DNA of 64,000 nucleotides from an uncultured Octadecabacter sp. Lineage in GTDB: Bacteria > Pseudomonadota > Alphaproteobacteria > Rhodobacterales > Rhodobacteraceae. Positions 1 to 9,053 of this stretch are shown here, in pieces. Below the pieces are notes generated by a model that was not told where the DNA came from, ran no database searches, and saw only the letters and a program-made list of their open reading frames with translations. The translations under genes were made by a program, and so were the position numbers. Numbering within the stretch: position 1 is the stretch's first letter; every line of letters begins with the position of its first letter. The stretch covers positions 1 through 64,000 of the forward strand of contig CALAGN010000038.1 of assembly GCA_937891785.1 (NCBI GenBank), read 5' to 3'.

Positions 1-228
1 GCGAACCAATATCTTGGGCAAATCGAAGGCGATGTGTTGGACTCGGTCCTCGGCAACGTCGGCACCGTAATTGCCTTTCGGACCAGCCCTATGGATGCGC
101 CACTCCTCACGCGACATTTCGATGGCGTCGCGGCGCGCGATCTCATCGCAATGCCCAACTACAGAATGATGGTGCGGCTGATGGTCGATGGGGAAAGGAC
201 GAAGGCATTTACCGCGAGGGGCGTGTGA
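1..228 (+). CDS. Conjugation/HerA-type ATPase (DUF87-like), C-terminal fragment
   Basis: The reading frame is open from base 1 and stops at 226-228, so only the last 75 residues are present; the gene starts outside the window. The sequence contains ANQYLGQ, then LGNVGTVIAFRTSPMDAPLL, then a short beta-rich tail. This order (ANQxL, lGNvGtxixFR, xxDAxxL) is the usual C-terminus of type IV secretion DNA-binding/DUF87 (HerA-type) ATPases found on conjugative or integrated elements. The Walker motifs are outside the window, so the subfamily cannot be named. The stop codon lies only 10 bases before the transposase remnant, so the extreme C-terminus may have been altered by an insertion. Family assignment is fairly secure; role in transfer is inferred. 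Confidence 0.6.
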   Translation, partial: ANQYLGQIEGDVLDSVLGNVGTVIAFRTSPMDAPLLTRHFDGVAARDLIAMPNYRMMVRLMVDGERTKAFTARGV

Positions 229-238
229 GCAGGGCGAC

Positions 239-698
239 TCAAGTACCGCCTGTCGGGCAATGGTCAAACAACTCGAATAGCTCCTCCACCTTACCTGTCT
301 GCGCCAGCGCGTCTCGATAAAGCCAAACTGTCTTGGCCTTGGGGACACGATCCCCAAGGCCAACCCCAGAAAACGCCCTCTCAGTGATGCTATGCATCGC
401 CTGCCTGGTAAGACATGAACGAAAGTTTGTCGCGGATCTGATACTCGGTCTGATCGGCGGAAAGGTTGTAAAGTACGCTTAGGACCGGCGTTTTGAACAT
501 CAGCACGGCGTCTATCGGCTTGCGCCCGTCGCGGGACGTGCGATCCGCGACGGGCTGTCGCCACAGCAGCTCCAGCGCCAGACGAAACTTCTTCCAGCGC
601 ACCACGGCATCGATCTCAAGCAGCGGGTCTTTCTTTGCGTCCAGGCTCGCGCAACAGTCCGAAAGATCGAAAAACCCAACTGTGCCAAGAACACTCTC
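239..698 (-). pseudogene. IS5-family transposase remnant (N-terminal part, frameshifted)
   Basis: Read on the minus strand, this stretch encodes GTVGFFDLSD, then DPLLEIDAVVRWKKFRLALE, GRKPIDAVLMFK, LYNLSADQTEYQIRDKLSFM, and in another frame GLGDRVPKAKTVWLYRDALA and VEELFELFD. This is the typical order of the N-terminal half of an IS5-family DDE transposase. There is no usable start codon (a TGA at 699-701 precedes the reading), a frameshift lies at roughly 370-410, and the fragment ends at a stop at 239-241 before any DDE catalytic region. It is a decayed insertion sequence with no intact ends that I can see. It separates the ATPase fragment from the catabolic genes and accounts for the only sizeable gap (229-711) at this end. 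Confidence 0.75.
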
Positions 699-711
699 TC
701 ATCAAATACGG

Positions 712-1644
712 TTATTTAGACCCATAGGCGCTGACGTCAGACAGCAGGGGTATACGGCATCCATCCATTTTTGCATGTGCGGCAATAACGGCATGACTAC
801 CAATAAAGACGTCACCTCGGGCGCGGGCGTGGCGCAAAAGCTCGTCCAGAATCCAGATGCGGGACCGATATCCGATCACAAAAGGATGCATGACCAGCTG
901 GCATACCCCCCCTTCGTCACAGGCCGCGTCGAATTCGCGCAGGAATATTTGAAGGACGTCGTCGGGCGTCAGGGTGGGCCGCGTCGGAGGCACCCTATTG
1001 AATAGCAGATAAACGGCATCATCACGGACCCAATCCACCGGCACTTCGACAAGACCAGTCGCAGTCCCGTCGCAAATTAGTTCGTAGCAGCTGTCATCAG
1101 CCATCATTGATGAGTCATATGAAAACCCGGCGTCGGCCACTAAGCGGATGGTATGGTCGCTTAGATCCCAGTGAGCTGCACGGTGGCCGACGGGTCGTTG
1201 GCCAGAAAGTCGTTCCAGCGTGTCGCGGGATCGGTGTAGCAGATCGCGCTCCTCGGTCTTGGTTAAAGTTCCGTTGGGTTCGTGAATCCATCCATGCACC
1301 CCGATCTCGTGACCTGCGTCGGCTATGCGGCGCGGCTCTTCTGGGTCAATTAAAGCCGAAACTGCGGGGATGAAAAATGACGCTTGGGCATCATGCTTGC
1401 TCAGCGTGTCCAAAATCCGTGGAACGCCCACGCGTCGTCCAAATTCGCCCCAGCCCAAGCGTCCAACCGCGTGGCGCCCACCGCCCATTTCGAATGTCTC
1501 GTGATCACAATCAAATGACAGCGCAAGCGCGGCTTTAGCTCCATTCGGCCAATTCGCGGGCGCCAACCGCTTGCCTGCGCGCACGCGATTTACATAGTCA
1601 CGCCAGACGGATTCCGGCCAATTCTGTGGTGGTATGTCATCCAT
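712..1644 (-). CDS. NodB-type polysaccharide deacetylase family hydrolase
   Basis: This 310-residue protein has a NodB carbohydrate esterase fold. The first motif is SFDCDHE (Asp45, Asp47, His48, Glu49), and the second is HGWIHE with His117 and His121 spaced as in metal-binding deacetylases. There is no signal peptide, which argues for a cytoplasmic role on a small C-N amide rather than a cell-wall polymer; cyclic-imide or allantoinase-like hydrolases share this fold. It is the last gene of the minus-strand operon that begins at the solute-binding protein (12188), with a 154-base gap behind the BKACE gene. Its 3' end abuts the transposase remnant but the reading frame looks complete. The substrate is unknown; deacetylation of an amino sugar is the main alternative. 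Confidence 0.75.
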   Translation of the reverse strand: MDDIPPQNWPESVWRDYVNRVRAGKRLAPANWPNGAKAALALSFDCDHETFEMGGGRHAVGRLGWGEFGRRVGVPRILDTLSKHDAQASFFIPAVSALIDPEEPRRIADAGHEIGVHGWIHEPNGTLTKTEERDLLHRSRDTLERLSGQRPVGHRAAHWDLSDHTIRLVADAGFSYDSSMMADDSCYELICDGTATGLVEVPVDWVRDDAVYLLFNRVPPTRPTLTPDDVLQIFLREFDAACDEGGVCQLVMHPFVIGYRSRIWILDELLRHARARGDVFIGSHAVIAAHAKMDGCRIPLLSDVSAYGSK

Positions 1645-1798
1645 ATTGAAGTCCTAGGTTTGGAAAAAGGGCAGTTTCCTTAGCTGACTATAGGTTGGGG
1701 CATCAAGGTTCATTTCGTTTGAGCTCAGATAACTAAAAACATGCGTTTGCTAGTATCGTTCGCTAGGCATTCCTATCCTGCAGGCTCCGAAGCTTGGG

Positions 1799-2629
1799 CT
1801 ACGGGCAGTTCAATCCGAGGATTTCGCGGGCTTGCTGCCAAGTGGCGACCGGACGTTCGTATTTTTCGCAAAGGCTTACAGCACGCTGCACCAAGGCAGC
1901 GTTGGACGGGGCGAGTGTGTCGCTGTCAATCCGCACGTTGTCTTCGAGACCCGTGCGGGTGTGGCCGCCCTTGGCGATGGCCCATTCGTTGATCGTCAAC
2001 TGCGCCGGTCCGATGCCAGCGGCGCACCAAACTGCGTCAGGGGCGAGCCGTTTGAGGGTTTCGATATAGAAATCGAAGATCGGTTCATCTGCGGGCATCG
2101 CATTCTTAACGCCCATGACGAACTGAACGTAGAGCGGCCCCTTGAGGCGCCCGTCAGCAGCCATGCGCGTCGCTTGCACAATGTGGCTAAGATCGAAGGC
2201 TTCGATCTCGGGCTTAATGTCGTAGGCGATCATCTCGGAGGCTAACCAATCCACCAGATCGGGGCAGTTTTCATACACGCGAGTCGGGAAGTTGTTTGAG
2301 CCGACAGACAGTGACGCCATATCGGGGCGCAAGGGCAGCATGCCACCGCGCTCGCGACCGGCACCGGACCTTCCACCTGTGGAATGCTGGATGATCATGC
2401 CCGGGCAATGCGTCTCCAAACCCTCTTTGAGGCGTGCAAACCGTTCGGGGTCAGACGTTGGTTTGCCGTCGTCGTCACGCACATGGCAATGGGCAATGGC
2501 GGCCCCCGCTTCGAACGCGGCATGAGTGCTCTCGATCTGTTCGGCAATCGTGATAGGGACTGCAGGGTTGTTGTCCTTTGTTGGCAGGGATCCCGTTATG
2601 GCGACGCAGATGATGCAAGGGTTTGGCAT
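1799..2629 (-). CDS. Beta-keto acid cleavage enzyme (BKACE, DUF849)
   Basis: Proteins of this family (the type member is 3-keto-5-aminohexanoate cleavage enzyme, Kce) react a beta-keto acid with acetyl-CoA to give acetoacetate and a new acyl-CoA, using a metal in a TIM barrel. The 276-residue product begins MPNPCIICVAITGS and has the HCH metal-binding motif (His47, His49), followed by VRDDDGKPTSD and the HSTGGRSG segment, all family hallmarks. The start at 2629 gives the normal N-terminus; an upstream in-frame extension into the aldehyde dehydrogenase gene is not conserved in style. The gene begins 4 bases after that gene's stop, so translation is probably coupled. It implies that the pathway produces a beta-keto acid. 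The exact acyl substrate cannot be read from sequence. Confidence 0.88.
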   Translation of the reverse strand: MPNPCIICVAITGSLPTKDNNPAVPITIAEQIESTHAAFEAGAAIAHCHVRDDDGKPTSDPERFARLKEGLETHCPGMIIQHSTGGRSGAGRERGGMLPLRPDMASLSVGSNNFPTRVYENCPDLVDWLASEMIAYDIKPEIEAFDLSHIVQATRMAADGRLKGPLYVQFVMGVKNAMPADEPIFDFYIETLKRLAPDAVWCAAGIGPAQLTINEWAIAKGGHTRTGLEDNVRIDSDTLAPSNAALVQRAVSLCEKYERPVATWQQAREILGLNCP

Positions 2630-2633
2630 TATG

Positions 2634-4106
2634 CTATAACCCGCCGATACAGGTGTATTTCGTTTCAAGGTAATCGTTGATGCCCTGCCACGATCCTTCT
2701 TTGCCAAGGCCGGATTCCTTAAGGCCGCCGAACGGAATCTCGGGCATCACGATCAATACTTCGTTGATGCCGATCAGACCGTATTCCAGCTGGTCTTGTA
2801 GGCGGAACATACGGGCGAGGTCGCGCGTATAGGCATAGCACGCGAGGCCATATTCGGTGTCATTGGCCGAGGCGATGACATCGGACTCGGTTTCGAAGCG
2901 GTAGACCGGCGCGACGGGGCCGAAAATTTCTTCGGTTGTGACGCGCATGTCCGGTGTTGCACCTGCAATGACGGTCGGTTGATAGAATAACCCGCCGCGC
3001 GCGTGCGGCGCACCGCCTGCAACCAGATCACCGCCTTTAGAAAGCGCGTCGGCGACCAATTCCTCGATCTTGTCGAGCGCCTGCGTGTCGACAAGCGGGC
3101 CTTGCTCGGCACCGTCTTCGTTTCCCGGTGCGACCTTCAGCGCTGAAACGCGGGCGGCAAATCTTTCGACAAAACGGTCGTAGATGCCCGCCTGCACGAA
3201 TAGACGATTGGTGCAGACACAGGTCTGGCCCGCGTTGCGAAATTTGGCGATGATAGCGCCGTCAATTGCAGCGTCTAAATCGGCGTCGTCGAAAACGATG
3301 AAAGGGGCGTTGCCCCCCAGTTCCATCGACATGCGTTTCACAGTGCCTGACGCTTCGGCCAGCAACTGCTTTCCTATTTCGGTTGACCCAGTGAAGGTGA
3401 TTTTCCGAACTTTGGGGTTCGACGTGATCTCGGCCCCGATGGCACGGGCGCTGCCGGTGACAATATTCACCACGCCGGGAGGAAAGCCGCATTGTTCTGC
3501 AAGGTGGCCCCATACCAGCGCTGAAAGTGGCGTCGCACTGGCCGGTTTGACAATAACGGTGCAGCCGGCAGCGAGGGCGGGGCCCAGTTTGCGCGCCAGC
3601 ATCGAAGAGGGAAAATTCCACGGGGTGATCGCAGCGACCACACCGACGGGGTGGCGTGTCGTCATCAATTTGCGACCAGCTACGGGCGAGGGAATGACTG
3701 CACCGTCAGTGCGGCGGGCTTCTTCTGCGAACCAAAGCACATATGCGGCCGAGGACGCGACCTCGGCCCGCGCTTCTGCCAGCGGTTTGCCTTGTTCGGC
3801 CGTCATCATCGCGGCCATCGGTTCGAGGTTGTCCAGAATTGCGTCGTGCAGTTTGCGCATCAATGCAACGCGCTGGCCAAGTGGCATTGTTGAATAGGCC
3901 GGAAACGCGGCGTGGGCGGCGTCAATCGCGCGGCGGGTCTCGTCGGTGCCGGCATTCGGGACGGTCGCGACCACTTCACCGGTTGCGGGGTCGGTGACAT
4001 CGAAGGAAGAGCCGTCATCGGCCCCGACCCATTGTCCGTCGATCAGGTTCTTTTGACGGATCAGATGGGCAAAGCTCGTGTCGGCAGGTCGAAGTGGGCG
4101 GTTCAT
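2634..4106 (-). CDS. NAD(P)-dependent aldehyde dehydrogenase, succinate-semialdehyde dehydrogenase-like
   Basis: This 490-residue enzyme oxidises an aldehyde to a carboxylate with NAD(P). It has the full ALDH catalytic set: Asn164 in TPWNFPSS, Glu262 in MELGGNAPF and nucleophile Cys296 in [11 protein letters not shown]. The [11 protein letters not shown] segment and overall length match GabD-type succinate- and glutarate-semialdehyde dehydrogenases. Its first four bases overlap the stop of the class III aminotransferase gene (4103-4106). A transaminase followed by a semialdehyde dehydrogenase is the classic route for omega-amino acids: amine to aldehyde, then acid. A semialdehyde substrate is therefore likely, but which one is inference. 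Confidence 0.88.
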   Translation of the reverse strand: MNRPLRPADTSFAHLIRQKNLIDGQWVGADDGSSFDVTDPATGEVVATVPNAGTDETRRAIDAAHAAFPAYSTMPLGQRVALMRKLHDAILDNLEPMAAMMTAEQGKPLAEARAEVASSAAYVLWFAEEARRTDGAVIPSPVAGRKLMTTRHPVGVVAAITPWNFPSSMLARKLGPALAAGCTVIVKPASATPLSALVWGHLAEQCGFPPGVVNIVTGSARAIGAEITSNPKVRKITFTGSTEIGKQLLAEASGTVKRMSMELGGNAPFIVFDDADLDAAIDGAIIAKFRNAGQTCVCTNRLFVQAGIYDRFVERFAARVSALKVAPGNEDGAEQGPLVDTQALDKIEELVADALSKGGDLVAGGAPHARGGLFYQPTVIAGATPDMRVTTEEIFGPVAPVYRFETESDVIASANDTEYGLACYAYTRDLARMFRLQDQLEYGLIGINEVLIVMPEIPFGGLKESGLGKEGSWQGINDYLETKYTCIGGL

Positions 4107-5482
4107 GACAGGACCTCATAAGTTGCGGTGCGTAACGCGGCTGTGACGATGTCGATCTCATCGCGGGTGATGCAAAGTGGCGGGGCAAAGCCCACGATGT
4201 TACCTTCTGGCATCGCACGCGCGATGACGCCAAGGCGGGTCATCGCCTCAGAGATTTGTGGACCGACAGTCATCGGCATGAACCATTTGCCTTCGGTGGG
4301 ATCATCCATGAATTCGACGGCAACCATCAGGCCAACGCCCCGAATTTCGGCCACATTGGGGTGGTCGCCCACGGCTTCGGTTAATGCCTGAATAAGGTAA
4401 GCACCGTTGTCACGGGCGTTGTCCACAAGACCAAGGCTATCGACGAGATCGAGCGTCGCGACACCAGCGGCAGCGCCGATAGGATGGGCAGAATAGGTCC
4501 AGCCGTGGGCAAGTGCGCCAAAATCATCGGACCCTTGCATCAGGACATCAAAGACCCGCTGCGAAATAATCGACCCTGACAGCGGCGCATAGGCCGACGT
4601 CAGCCCTTTGGCGATGGTCATGAAATCAGGGCGTAATCCATAGTGTTGTGATCCGAACATGGACCCTGTGCGACCAAAGCCCGTGACGACCTCGTCAGCG
4701 ATCAGCAAGATATCGTGGCGGTCCAGTACCTCTTGGACACGCGCCCAATAGCCTTCTGGCGGCGGGATCAACCCACCAGTGCCCATCGCGGGTTCGCCGA
4801 CAAAAGCGCAAACGGTGTCAGGGTCCTCGCGCAGGATCATCGCTTCGAGTTCGTCGATCAGAAAGTCGAGAAATTGCCCCTCGTCCATATCGCGGTCGGG
4901 GCGGCGTAGGTAATGGGGGCAGTGGGTGTGCAGGAACCCATCGAGCGGCAAATGGAACCGTGCGTGATAAGCTGCGAGTCCCGTCATCGACCCCGACACC
5001 AAGCCCGAGCCATGATAAGCGCGCCAACGGCTGATGATCTTACGCTTTTCGGGTTTGCCGCGCAGAATATTGTAATGCCAAGCCAGTTTGACATTGGTTT
5101 CGTTTGCATCGGACCCCGACAGGCCGAAATAGACCCGCGCCATATGATCTGGCGCGCGGTCCATGACCATCTTGGCCAGCTTGATGGCAGGCTCGTTTCC
5201 GTGACCCGCGAAGGCGTGGAAATAGGCCAGTTTGTGGGCTTGCTCGGATATTGCGTCTGCAATTTCAGTGCGCCCGTATCCGGCGTTGACGCAATAAAGG
5301 GCAGCGAAGGCATCCAGAAATTTGTTGCCGTCGCGGTCAGTGACATAGACCCCGTCACCGCCTGTAATGATCCGGCCCGGTACGGTGCCGCGCGCGTGGT
5401 TAGCGGTGTGCGTTGTCGGATGCAGCAGATTATCGCGGTCCCAAGCTGCAAGTGTGTCGTTCAAAAGGGCGTCTGTTGTCAT
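4103..5482 (-). CDS. Class III (omega-amino acid) PLP aminotransferase
   Basis: This 459-residue fold-type I PLP enzyme transfers an amino group, usually from an omega-amino acid or amine to pyruvate or 2-oxoglutarate. Visible landmarks are the phosphate-binding SGSDANET region (about 122-129), the RAYHGS segment, [13 protein letters not shown] with PLP-binding Asp263, and the Schiff-base Lys292 in [14 protein letters not shown]. Length and motifs fit the beta-alanine:pyruvate/taurine aminotransferase group. The start overlaps the upstream SDR stop by four bases (5479-5482) and the stop overlaps the aldehyde dehydrogenase start in the same way, so the three are translationally coupled. Together with the dehydrogenase it should convert an amino group at a chain end to a carboxylate. 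Confidence 0.9.
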   Translation of the reverse strand: MTTDALLNDTLAAWDRDNLLHPTTHTANHARGTVPGRIITGGDGVYVTDRDGNKFLDAFAALYCVNAGYGRTEIADAISEQAHKLAYFHAFAGHGNEPAIKLAKMVMDRAPDHMARVYFGLSGSDANETNVKLAWHYNILRGKPEKRKIISRWRAYHGSGLVSGSMTGLAAYHARFHLPLDGFLHTHCPHYLRRPDRDMDEGQFLDFLIDELEAMILREDPDTVCAFVGEPAMGTGGLIPPPEGYWARVQEVLDRHDILLIADEVVTGFGRTGSMFGSQHYGLRPDFMTIAKGLTSAYAPLSGSIISQRVFDVLMQGSDDFGALAHGWTYSAHPIGAAAGVATLDLVDSLGLVDNARDNGAYLIQALTEAVGDHPNVAEIRGVGLMVAVEFMDDPTEGKWFMPMTVGPQISEAMTRLGVIARAMPEGNIVGFAPPLCITRDEIDIVTAALRTATYEVLS

Positions 5483-6171
5483 ATCAGGCTCTCATATCGG
5501 GTGTTGGCGACCAGTTCGGGGACACTGGCCTGATTGGGCAGTGCCAGCAGCATCGTGACAAGGCCCGCCACGGTTTCAGGCGTTAGGCGATCGGCCTTTG
5601 GCGTCACGCCGGGGATATTGGCGATCAGATCGGTGTCGATGGCACCGGGGCAAAGGGCCGTCGCGCGAACGCCATCATCATAACCGGCAGCCCGCGTCGC
5701 TTGGGTCATCGCCAGCAGCGCATGTTTCGTCATCGAATACCCCACGGACGTGCCCTGCCGAAACCGCTTGGCGTCCGTAGAGGCGATGTTGACAACACGT
5801 CCCTCGCCGCAAGCCCGCAGATGGGGCAGGGCGGCGCGGATCAGACGGAACGGTGCCTTGACGTTGATGGCCCAAAGGTCGTCAAGATCATCTTCGCTCC
5901 CTTTGTCAAAATCGACCATCCGCAAGATGCCCGCGTTATTGACCAAAGCATTGAGGTGGCCGTGCTGCGCAACTGTTGCGTCGACCCAAGCGAGGGCAGA
6001 GGCCGGATCGGTTGCGTCGAACGGATGCGCCGATATGGCATCGCCGAACTGGTCGGCCTGCGTAAGGTCGCGCAAGCCAAGCGATACCGTCCAGCCCGCA
6101 TCAATCAGTGCGCGCGTGATAGCAGCCCCCAAGCCGCGCCCGCCGCCCGAGACCATCACAACCTTTGTCAT
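5479..6171 (-). CDS. Short-chain dehydrogenase/reductase (SDR)
   Basis: This 230-residue classical SDR has the nucleotide-binding glycine motif GGGRGLG (9-15), the NNAG segment, and an active site with Ser plus Tyr-x3-Lys (GYSMTKHA). It is expected to oxidise or reduce an alcohol/ketone with NAD(P). The start at 6171 is chosen because [11 protein letters not shown] is the normal SDR N-terminus and its ATG overlaps the stop of the previous gene (TAATG), whereas the longer frame adds a non-SDR leader. The C-terminus is short for the family but ends cleanly. It belongs to the importer-aldolase-aminotransferase operon; the substrate is unknown. Confidence 0.85.
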   Translation of the reverse strand: MTKVVMVSGGGRGLGAAITRALIDAGWTVSLGLRDLTQADQFGDAISAHPFDATDPASALAWVDATVAQHGHLNALVNNAGILRMVDFDKGSEDDLDDLWAINVKAPFRLIRAALPHLRACGEGRVVNIASTDAKRFRQGTSVGYSMTKHALLAMTQATRAAGYDDGVRATALCPGAIDTDLIANIPGVTPKADRLTPETVAGLVTMLLALPNQASVPELVANTRYESLI

Positions 6172-6956
6172 TAGAACAGTCCCTGATAGACGCCGCCGTC
6201 GTTGACGATGTTCTGGCCGGACATGAACCCAGCCTGATTGGAACACAGGTACGCGATCAGATCACCGCATTCGGCAGGGTCGGCAAAACGACCTGCGGGG
6301 CAGTTTTCTAGCCGGTTCTGCACGATTGCCTCGTAGGTTGTGTTGCCGCGTTTGGCATGGCCGTGCAGATTTGTTTGAAGGGCATCTGTGTCGAAAAGAC
6401 CCGGGCAGACCGAATTGATAGTTACGTTATGGCCGATCAACTCGCGTGTCATAGCCGCAGTCGCACCGGAAAGCGCAAGGCGCGCTGCGTGGGTATGGGC
6501 GAACCCGACCTGCGGGAACTTAATGAAACTAACAGACATATTGACGATCCGGCCAAATTTCTGTGCTTTCATGGCAGGAGCAACTGCCTGGATCATTTCG
6601 ACGGAGGACATGAAATGCACTTCCATCCAGTACCGCCAGTCTTCCGGCGTGATCTGATCGTAGGGCGTTGGCACCTGACGGACACCGGGGTTATTCACCA
6701 GAATATCACACTTTCCGCCAGCGGCCTCCAGCATTGCAGCGCGTCCTTCGGCGCTGTTGAAATCCGCGGGAACGGCAATCGCTTCGACCCCGAACTCGTC
6801 GCGGATCGCCTGCGCCGCCTCTTCCAGCGGGCCTTGGGTGCGGGCGTTCATGATCACTGAAACACCTTCGCGGGCAAGTGCGCGGGCGGTCGCAAGACCG
6901 AGACCCCGACTGGCGGCTGCGACGATTGCTTTGCGTCCGGTCAAGCCAAGATCCAT
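6171..6956 (-). CDS. SDR-fold protein lacking the usual Tyr-x3-Lys active site
   Basis: This 261-residue protein starts MDLGLTGRKAIVAAASRGLGLATA, a Rossmann fold with the SDR glycine motif, and has NNPGVR in place of the usual NNAG. Where classical SDRs carry Tyr-x3-Lys it reads FAHTHAARLALSG, with no Tyr and Arg in place of Lys. This layout is known from an atypical SDR subfamily annotated as 3-oxoacyl-ACP reductase-like, so it is probably a family feature rather than decay. The rest of the protein (VCPGLFDTDAL, NDGG near the C-terminus) is intact. It lies 32 bases behind the DapA-like gene and overlaps the next SDR by one base. Its chemistry is uncertain. Confidence 0.78.
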   Translation of the reverse strand: MDLGLTGRKAIVAAASRGLGLATARALAREGVSVIMNARTQGPLEEAAQAIRDEFGVEAIAVPADFNSAEGRAAMLEAAGGKCDILVNNPGVRQVPTPYDQITPEDWRYWMEVHFMSSVEMIQAVAPAMKAQKFGRIVNMSVSFIKFPQVGFAHTHAARLALSGATAAMTRELIGHNVTINSVCPGLFDTDALQTNLHGHAKRGNTTYEAIVQNRLENCPAGRFADPAECGDLIAYLCSNQAGFMSGQNIVNDGGVYQGLF

Positions 6957-6988
6957 GTTCGTTAACTCCTAATGTGTTTCTCGCGCAG

Positions 6989-7906
6989 CTAGGCGACGCG
7001 CTTTGTGTTGGTGACCAGTTGGTCCATTCCTGCCAGCAGGGAATTGAGTGCGGGCCCTTCGAGCGCGCGCAGTGGCGGACGAAGTTCGCCGGCCCCCGGA
7101 AAGCCTGATGCGTTCATCACAGCCTTGGTCGCAGGGTAGAGCGTGCGCCCGCCCGAAGTGAATAGGTCAGTCATTGCGATGCCGGTCTCCTGCAATTTCC
7201 ACGCTTCGTCCATGCGCCCTGCGGCTGTTGCGTGCCAAAGTTGCATGCAGTCGGTCCAGACATTGGGAAAGCAGTCGATATGGCCGTCCGCGCCTGCGAG
7301 CGATGCCGCGACGCCCAAGGTCGATGACGGGCCGCAGAATACGCGGATGCGATCTTTGACAGTGGTGAGAGTGCGATGGAAATTTCCCCAATTGCCGCTG
7401 CTTTCCTTGATGGCGACAACGTTGTCCAAATCGGCCAGCCGATCCGCAATCGCAGGCGTGATCGCGTTCCCTGCGTTTCCGGGGATGTTGTAAAGCACGA
7501 TGGGCAGGGTCGCCTTGGCGTTAATAGCCTCGAAGTGTGCGATGATTTCGGCGTCTGTGAGGTGCGCAAAAAAGGGCGGCAAGACCAGCGCGGCATCGGC
7601 CCCGGCAGAACGCGCGGCATCGATCTGTTCGATGACTTCGCTTTCTGTAATCGCGGCGGCGCCGATAATTGCAGGGCCACGATTCTTGCATGACGAAACT
7701 GTCAATTGCGCCAATCGTTCGCGTTCCGCGAATGAAAGCGTCCAGAATTCTCCAGTGCAGCCAGCTGCAATAATTCCCGTTGCACCTGCGGCCAACAACC
7801 GGCCGAGATTGGCTGTGAACCCCTCGTCGTCAAGTGAATGATCGGGCCGAAAAGCGGTCGTGACCGCAGGCATCGGACCGGACCAGGATATGCTATCTCT
7901 ATTCAT
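6989..7906 (-). CDS. Dihydrodipicolinate synthase/N-acetylneuraminate lyase family aldolase (copy 1)
   Basis: This 305-residue TIM-barrel class I aldolase or dehydratase forms a Schiff base with a 2-oxo acid. It shows GCTGEFWTLSFAERERL (49-65), the catalytic Tyr139 in VLYNIPG and Schiff-base Lys167 in AIKESSGN. ATG at 7906 (MNRDSISW) gives the usual family N-terminus; it overlaps the end of the transporter ATPase gene by eight bases. Members of this family handle sialic acid, 2-keto-3-deoxy sugars, hydroxyproline-derived pyrroline acids and other substrates, so dapA itself is not implied. Its position directly after an ABC importer suggests an early step on the imported compound. Confidence 0.87.
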   Translation of the reverse strand: MNRDSISWSGPMPAVTTAFRPDHSLDDEGFTANLGRLLAAGATGIIAAGCTGEFWTLSFAERERLAQLTVSSCKNRGPAIIGAAAITESEVIEQIDAARSAGADAALVLPPFFAHLTDAEIIAHFEAINAKATLPIVLYNIPGNAGNAITPAIADRLADLDNVVAIKESSGNWGNFHRTLTTVKDRIRVFCGPSSTLGVAASLAGADGHIDCFPNVWTDCMQLWHATAAGRMDEAWKLQETGIAMTDLFTSGGRTLYPATKAVMNASGFPGAGELRPPLRALEGPALNSLLAGMDQLVTNTKRVA

Positions 7907-9050
7907 TGGCGGCTTTCTGTAGCTTCGGTTTGGTCTTGTCAGGATTGTGTTTGGTCTTGAGCGGCGCAGTTTCATGCGGGCGGTTCAGGCGCGCACCATG
8001 CGGGCCAGCCCCAAAGATGTGGGCGTGTTCGGCCTCAAGCGTCAGTTGAACAGACTCGCCGATTGACCAGCTTTGCGGCGCTGGCACGCGGCCTGTCAGG
8101 CGGTGCCCGCCTTCCAAACCGATAATGACGATGTTTTCGTGGCCGGTCTTTTCGACAACCTGAATGACGCCCTGCACAGGGCCGGTTCCGATGCTGACAT
8201 GTTCTGGCCGCACACCTAGACAAGCAGGGCCAGCCGTGGCCTCGTCGGTCAGCGGACCCACCGGCATCGACAAACCTGGCGCATTAAATGTCCAGACGCC
8301 GCCCGTTTGACTCAAATCGCCATCAATCAGCGTCATGCCCGGCGTGCCGATAAAGCTGGCGACAAAGCGGTTTGCAGGCTCGGCGTAGACTTGGGCCGGG
8401 GGCGCAAACTGCTGAAGCTTGCCGCCCTCCATGACCGCAATCCGGTCGGACATCGTCATCGCCTCGAGTTGGTCGTGGGTCACATAAACCATCGTGCGAC
8501 CAAGACGTCGGTGAAGCTCCACCAACTCGACTCGCATGTAGCCGCGCAGTTTTGCATCAAGGTTCGACAGCGGCTCATCCAGCAGGAATACCTGAGGGTC
8601 CCGCACGAGCGCGCGCCCTAGCGCGACGCGCTGTTGCTGCCCCCCAGAAAGCTGCCGTGGTTTGCGTTTCAGCAGTTCCGTCAGTTGCAACAGTTCAGCC
8701 GTTTTGGCGACTGCGGCAAGACGCTCCGCTTTGCCGACACCGCGTTTCTTGAGGGGGTAGCCAATATTGTCGCCAACGGTCAGATGCGGGTACAAAGCGT
8801 ATGATTGGAACACCATAGCGATGTCGCGCTGCCCCGGTGCCAGATCATTGACCACTCGGTCGCCGATTTGAATGTCGCCAGAGCTTGGAAACTCCAAACC
8901 CGCCAGCATCCGCAAAGTCGTCGTTTTGCCACAGCCTGACGGGCCAAGCAGCGATACAAATTCGCCCTCGGCGATGGACAAGTCCAAGCCGTGGACTGCG
9001 GTGAAGGCACCGAATTTTTTCTGAACTTTGGAAAAGACCACTTCGGCCAT
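7899..9050 (-). CDS. ABC importer ATP-binding subunit, MalK/UgpC type
   Basis: This 383-residue ATPase energises uptake through the two permeases encoded just upstream. It has Walker A GPSGCGKTT (36-44), the signature LSGGQQQRVALGRAL, Walker B VFLLDEPLSNLD, and a C-terminal OB-fold/TOBE region of about 130 residues typical of CUT1 sugar transporters, which lets such ATPases take regulatory partners or energise more than one importer. It follows the permease gene by three bases. The C-terminal tail beyond TOBE is Lys/Pro-rich and overlaps the aldolase start. CUT1-type systems usually carry oligosaccharides, polyols or glycerol phosphates; the ligand here is not known. Confidence 0.92.
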   Translation of the reverse strand: MAEVVFSKVQKKFGAFTAVHGLDLSIAEGEFVSLLGPSGCGKTTTLRMLAGLEFPSSGDIQIGDRVVNDLAPGQRDIAMVFQSYALYPHLTVGDNIGYPLKKRGVGKAERLAAVAKTAELLQLTELLKRKPRQLSGGQQQRVALGRALVRDPQVFLLDEPLSNLDAKLRGYMRVELVELHRRLGRTMVYVTHDQLEAMTMSDRIAVMEGGKLQQFAPPAQVYAEPANRFVASFIGTPGMTLIDGDLSQTGGVWTFNAPGLSMPVGPLTDEATAGPACLGVRPEHVSIGTGPVQGVIQVVEKTGHENIVIIGLEGGHRLTGRVPAPQSWSIGESVQLTLEAEHAHIFGAGPHGARLNRPHETAPLKTKHNPDKTKPKLQKAANE

Positions 9051-9053
9051 GGG

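Noticed and set aside
1750-1770. GTTCGCTA near 1756 as a seventh IclR site
   Set aside because: It matches only the first half of the repeat; the second half and the third half-site are missing.
3086-3095. TGTCGACAAG, and TGTCGACAAT at 17976, as GntR operators
   Set aside because: Both are inside coding sequence of block 1 genes, without promoter boxes; they show the element can occur by chance.
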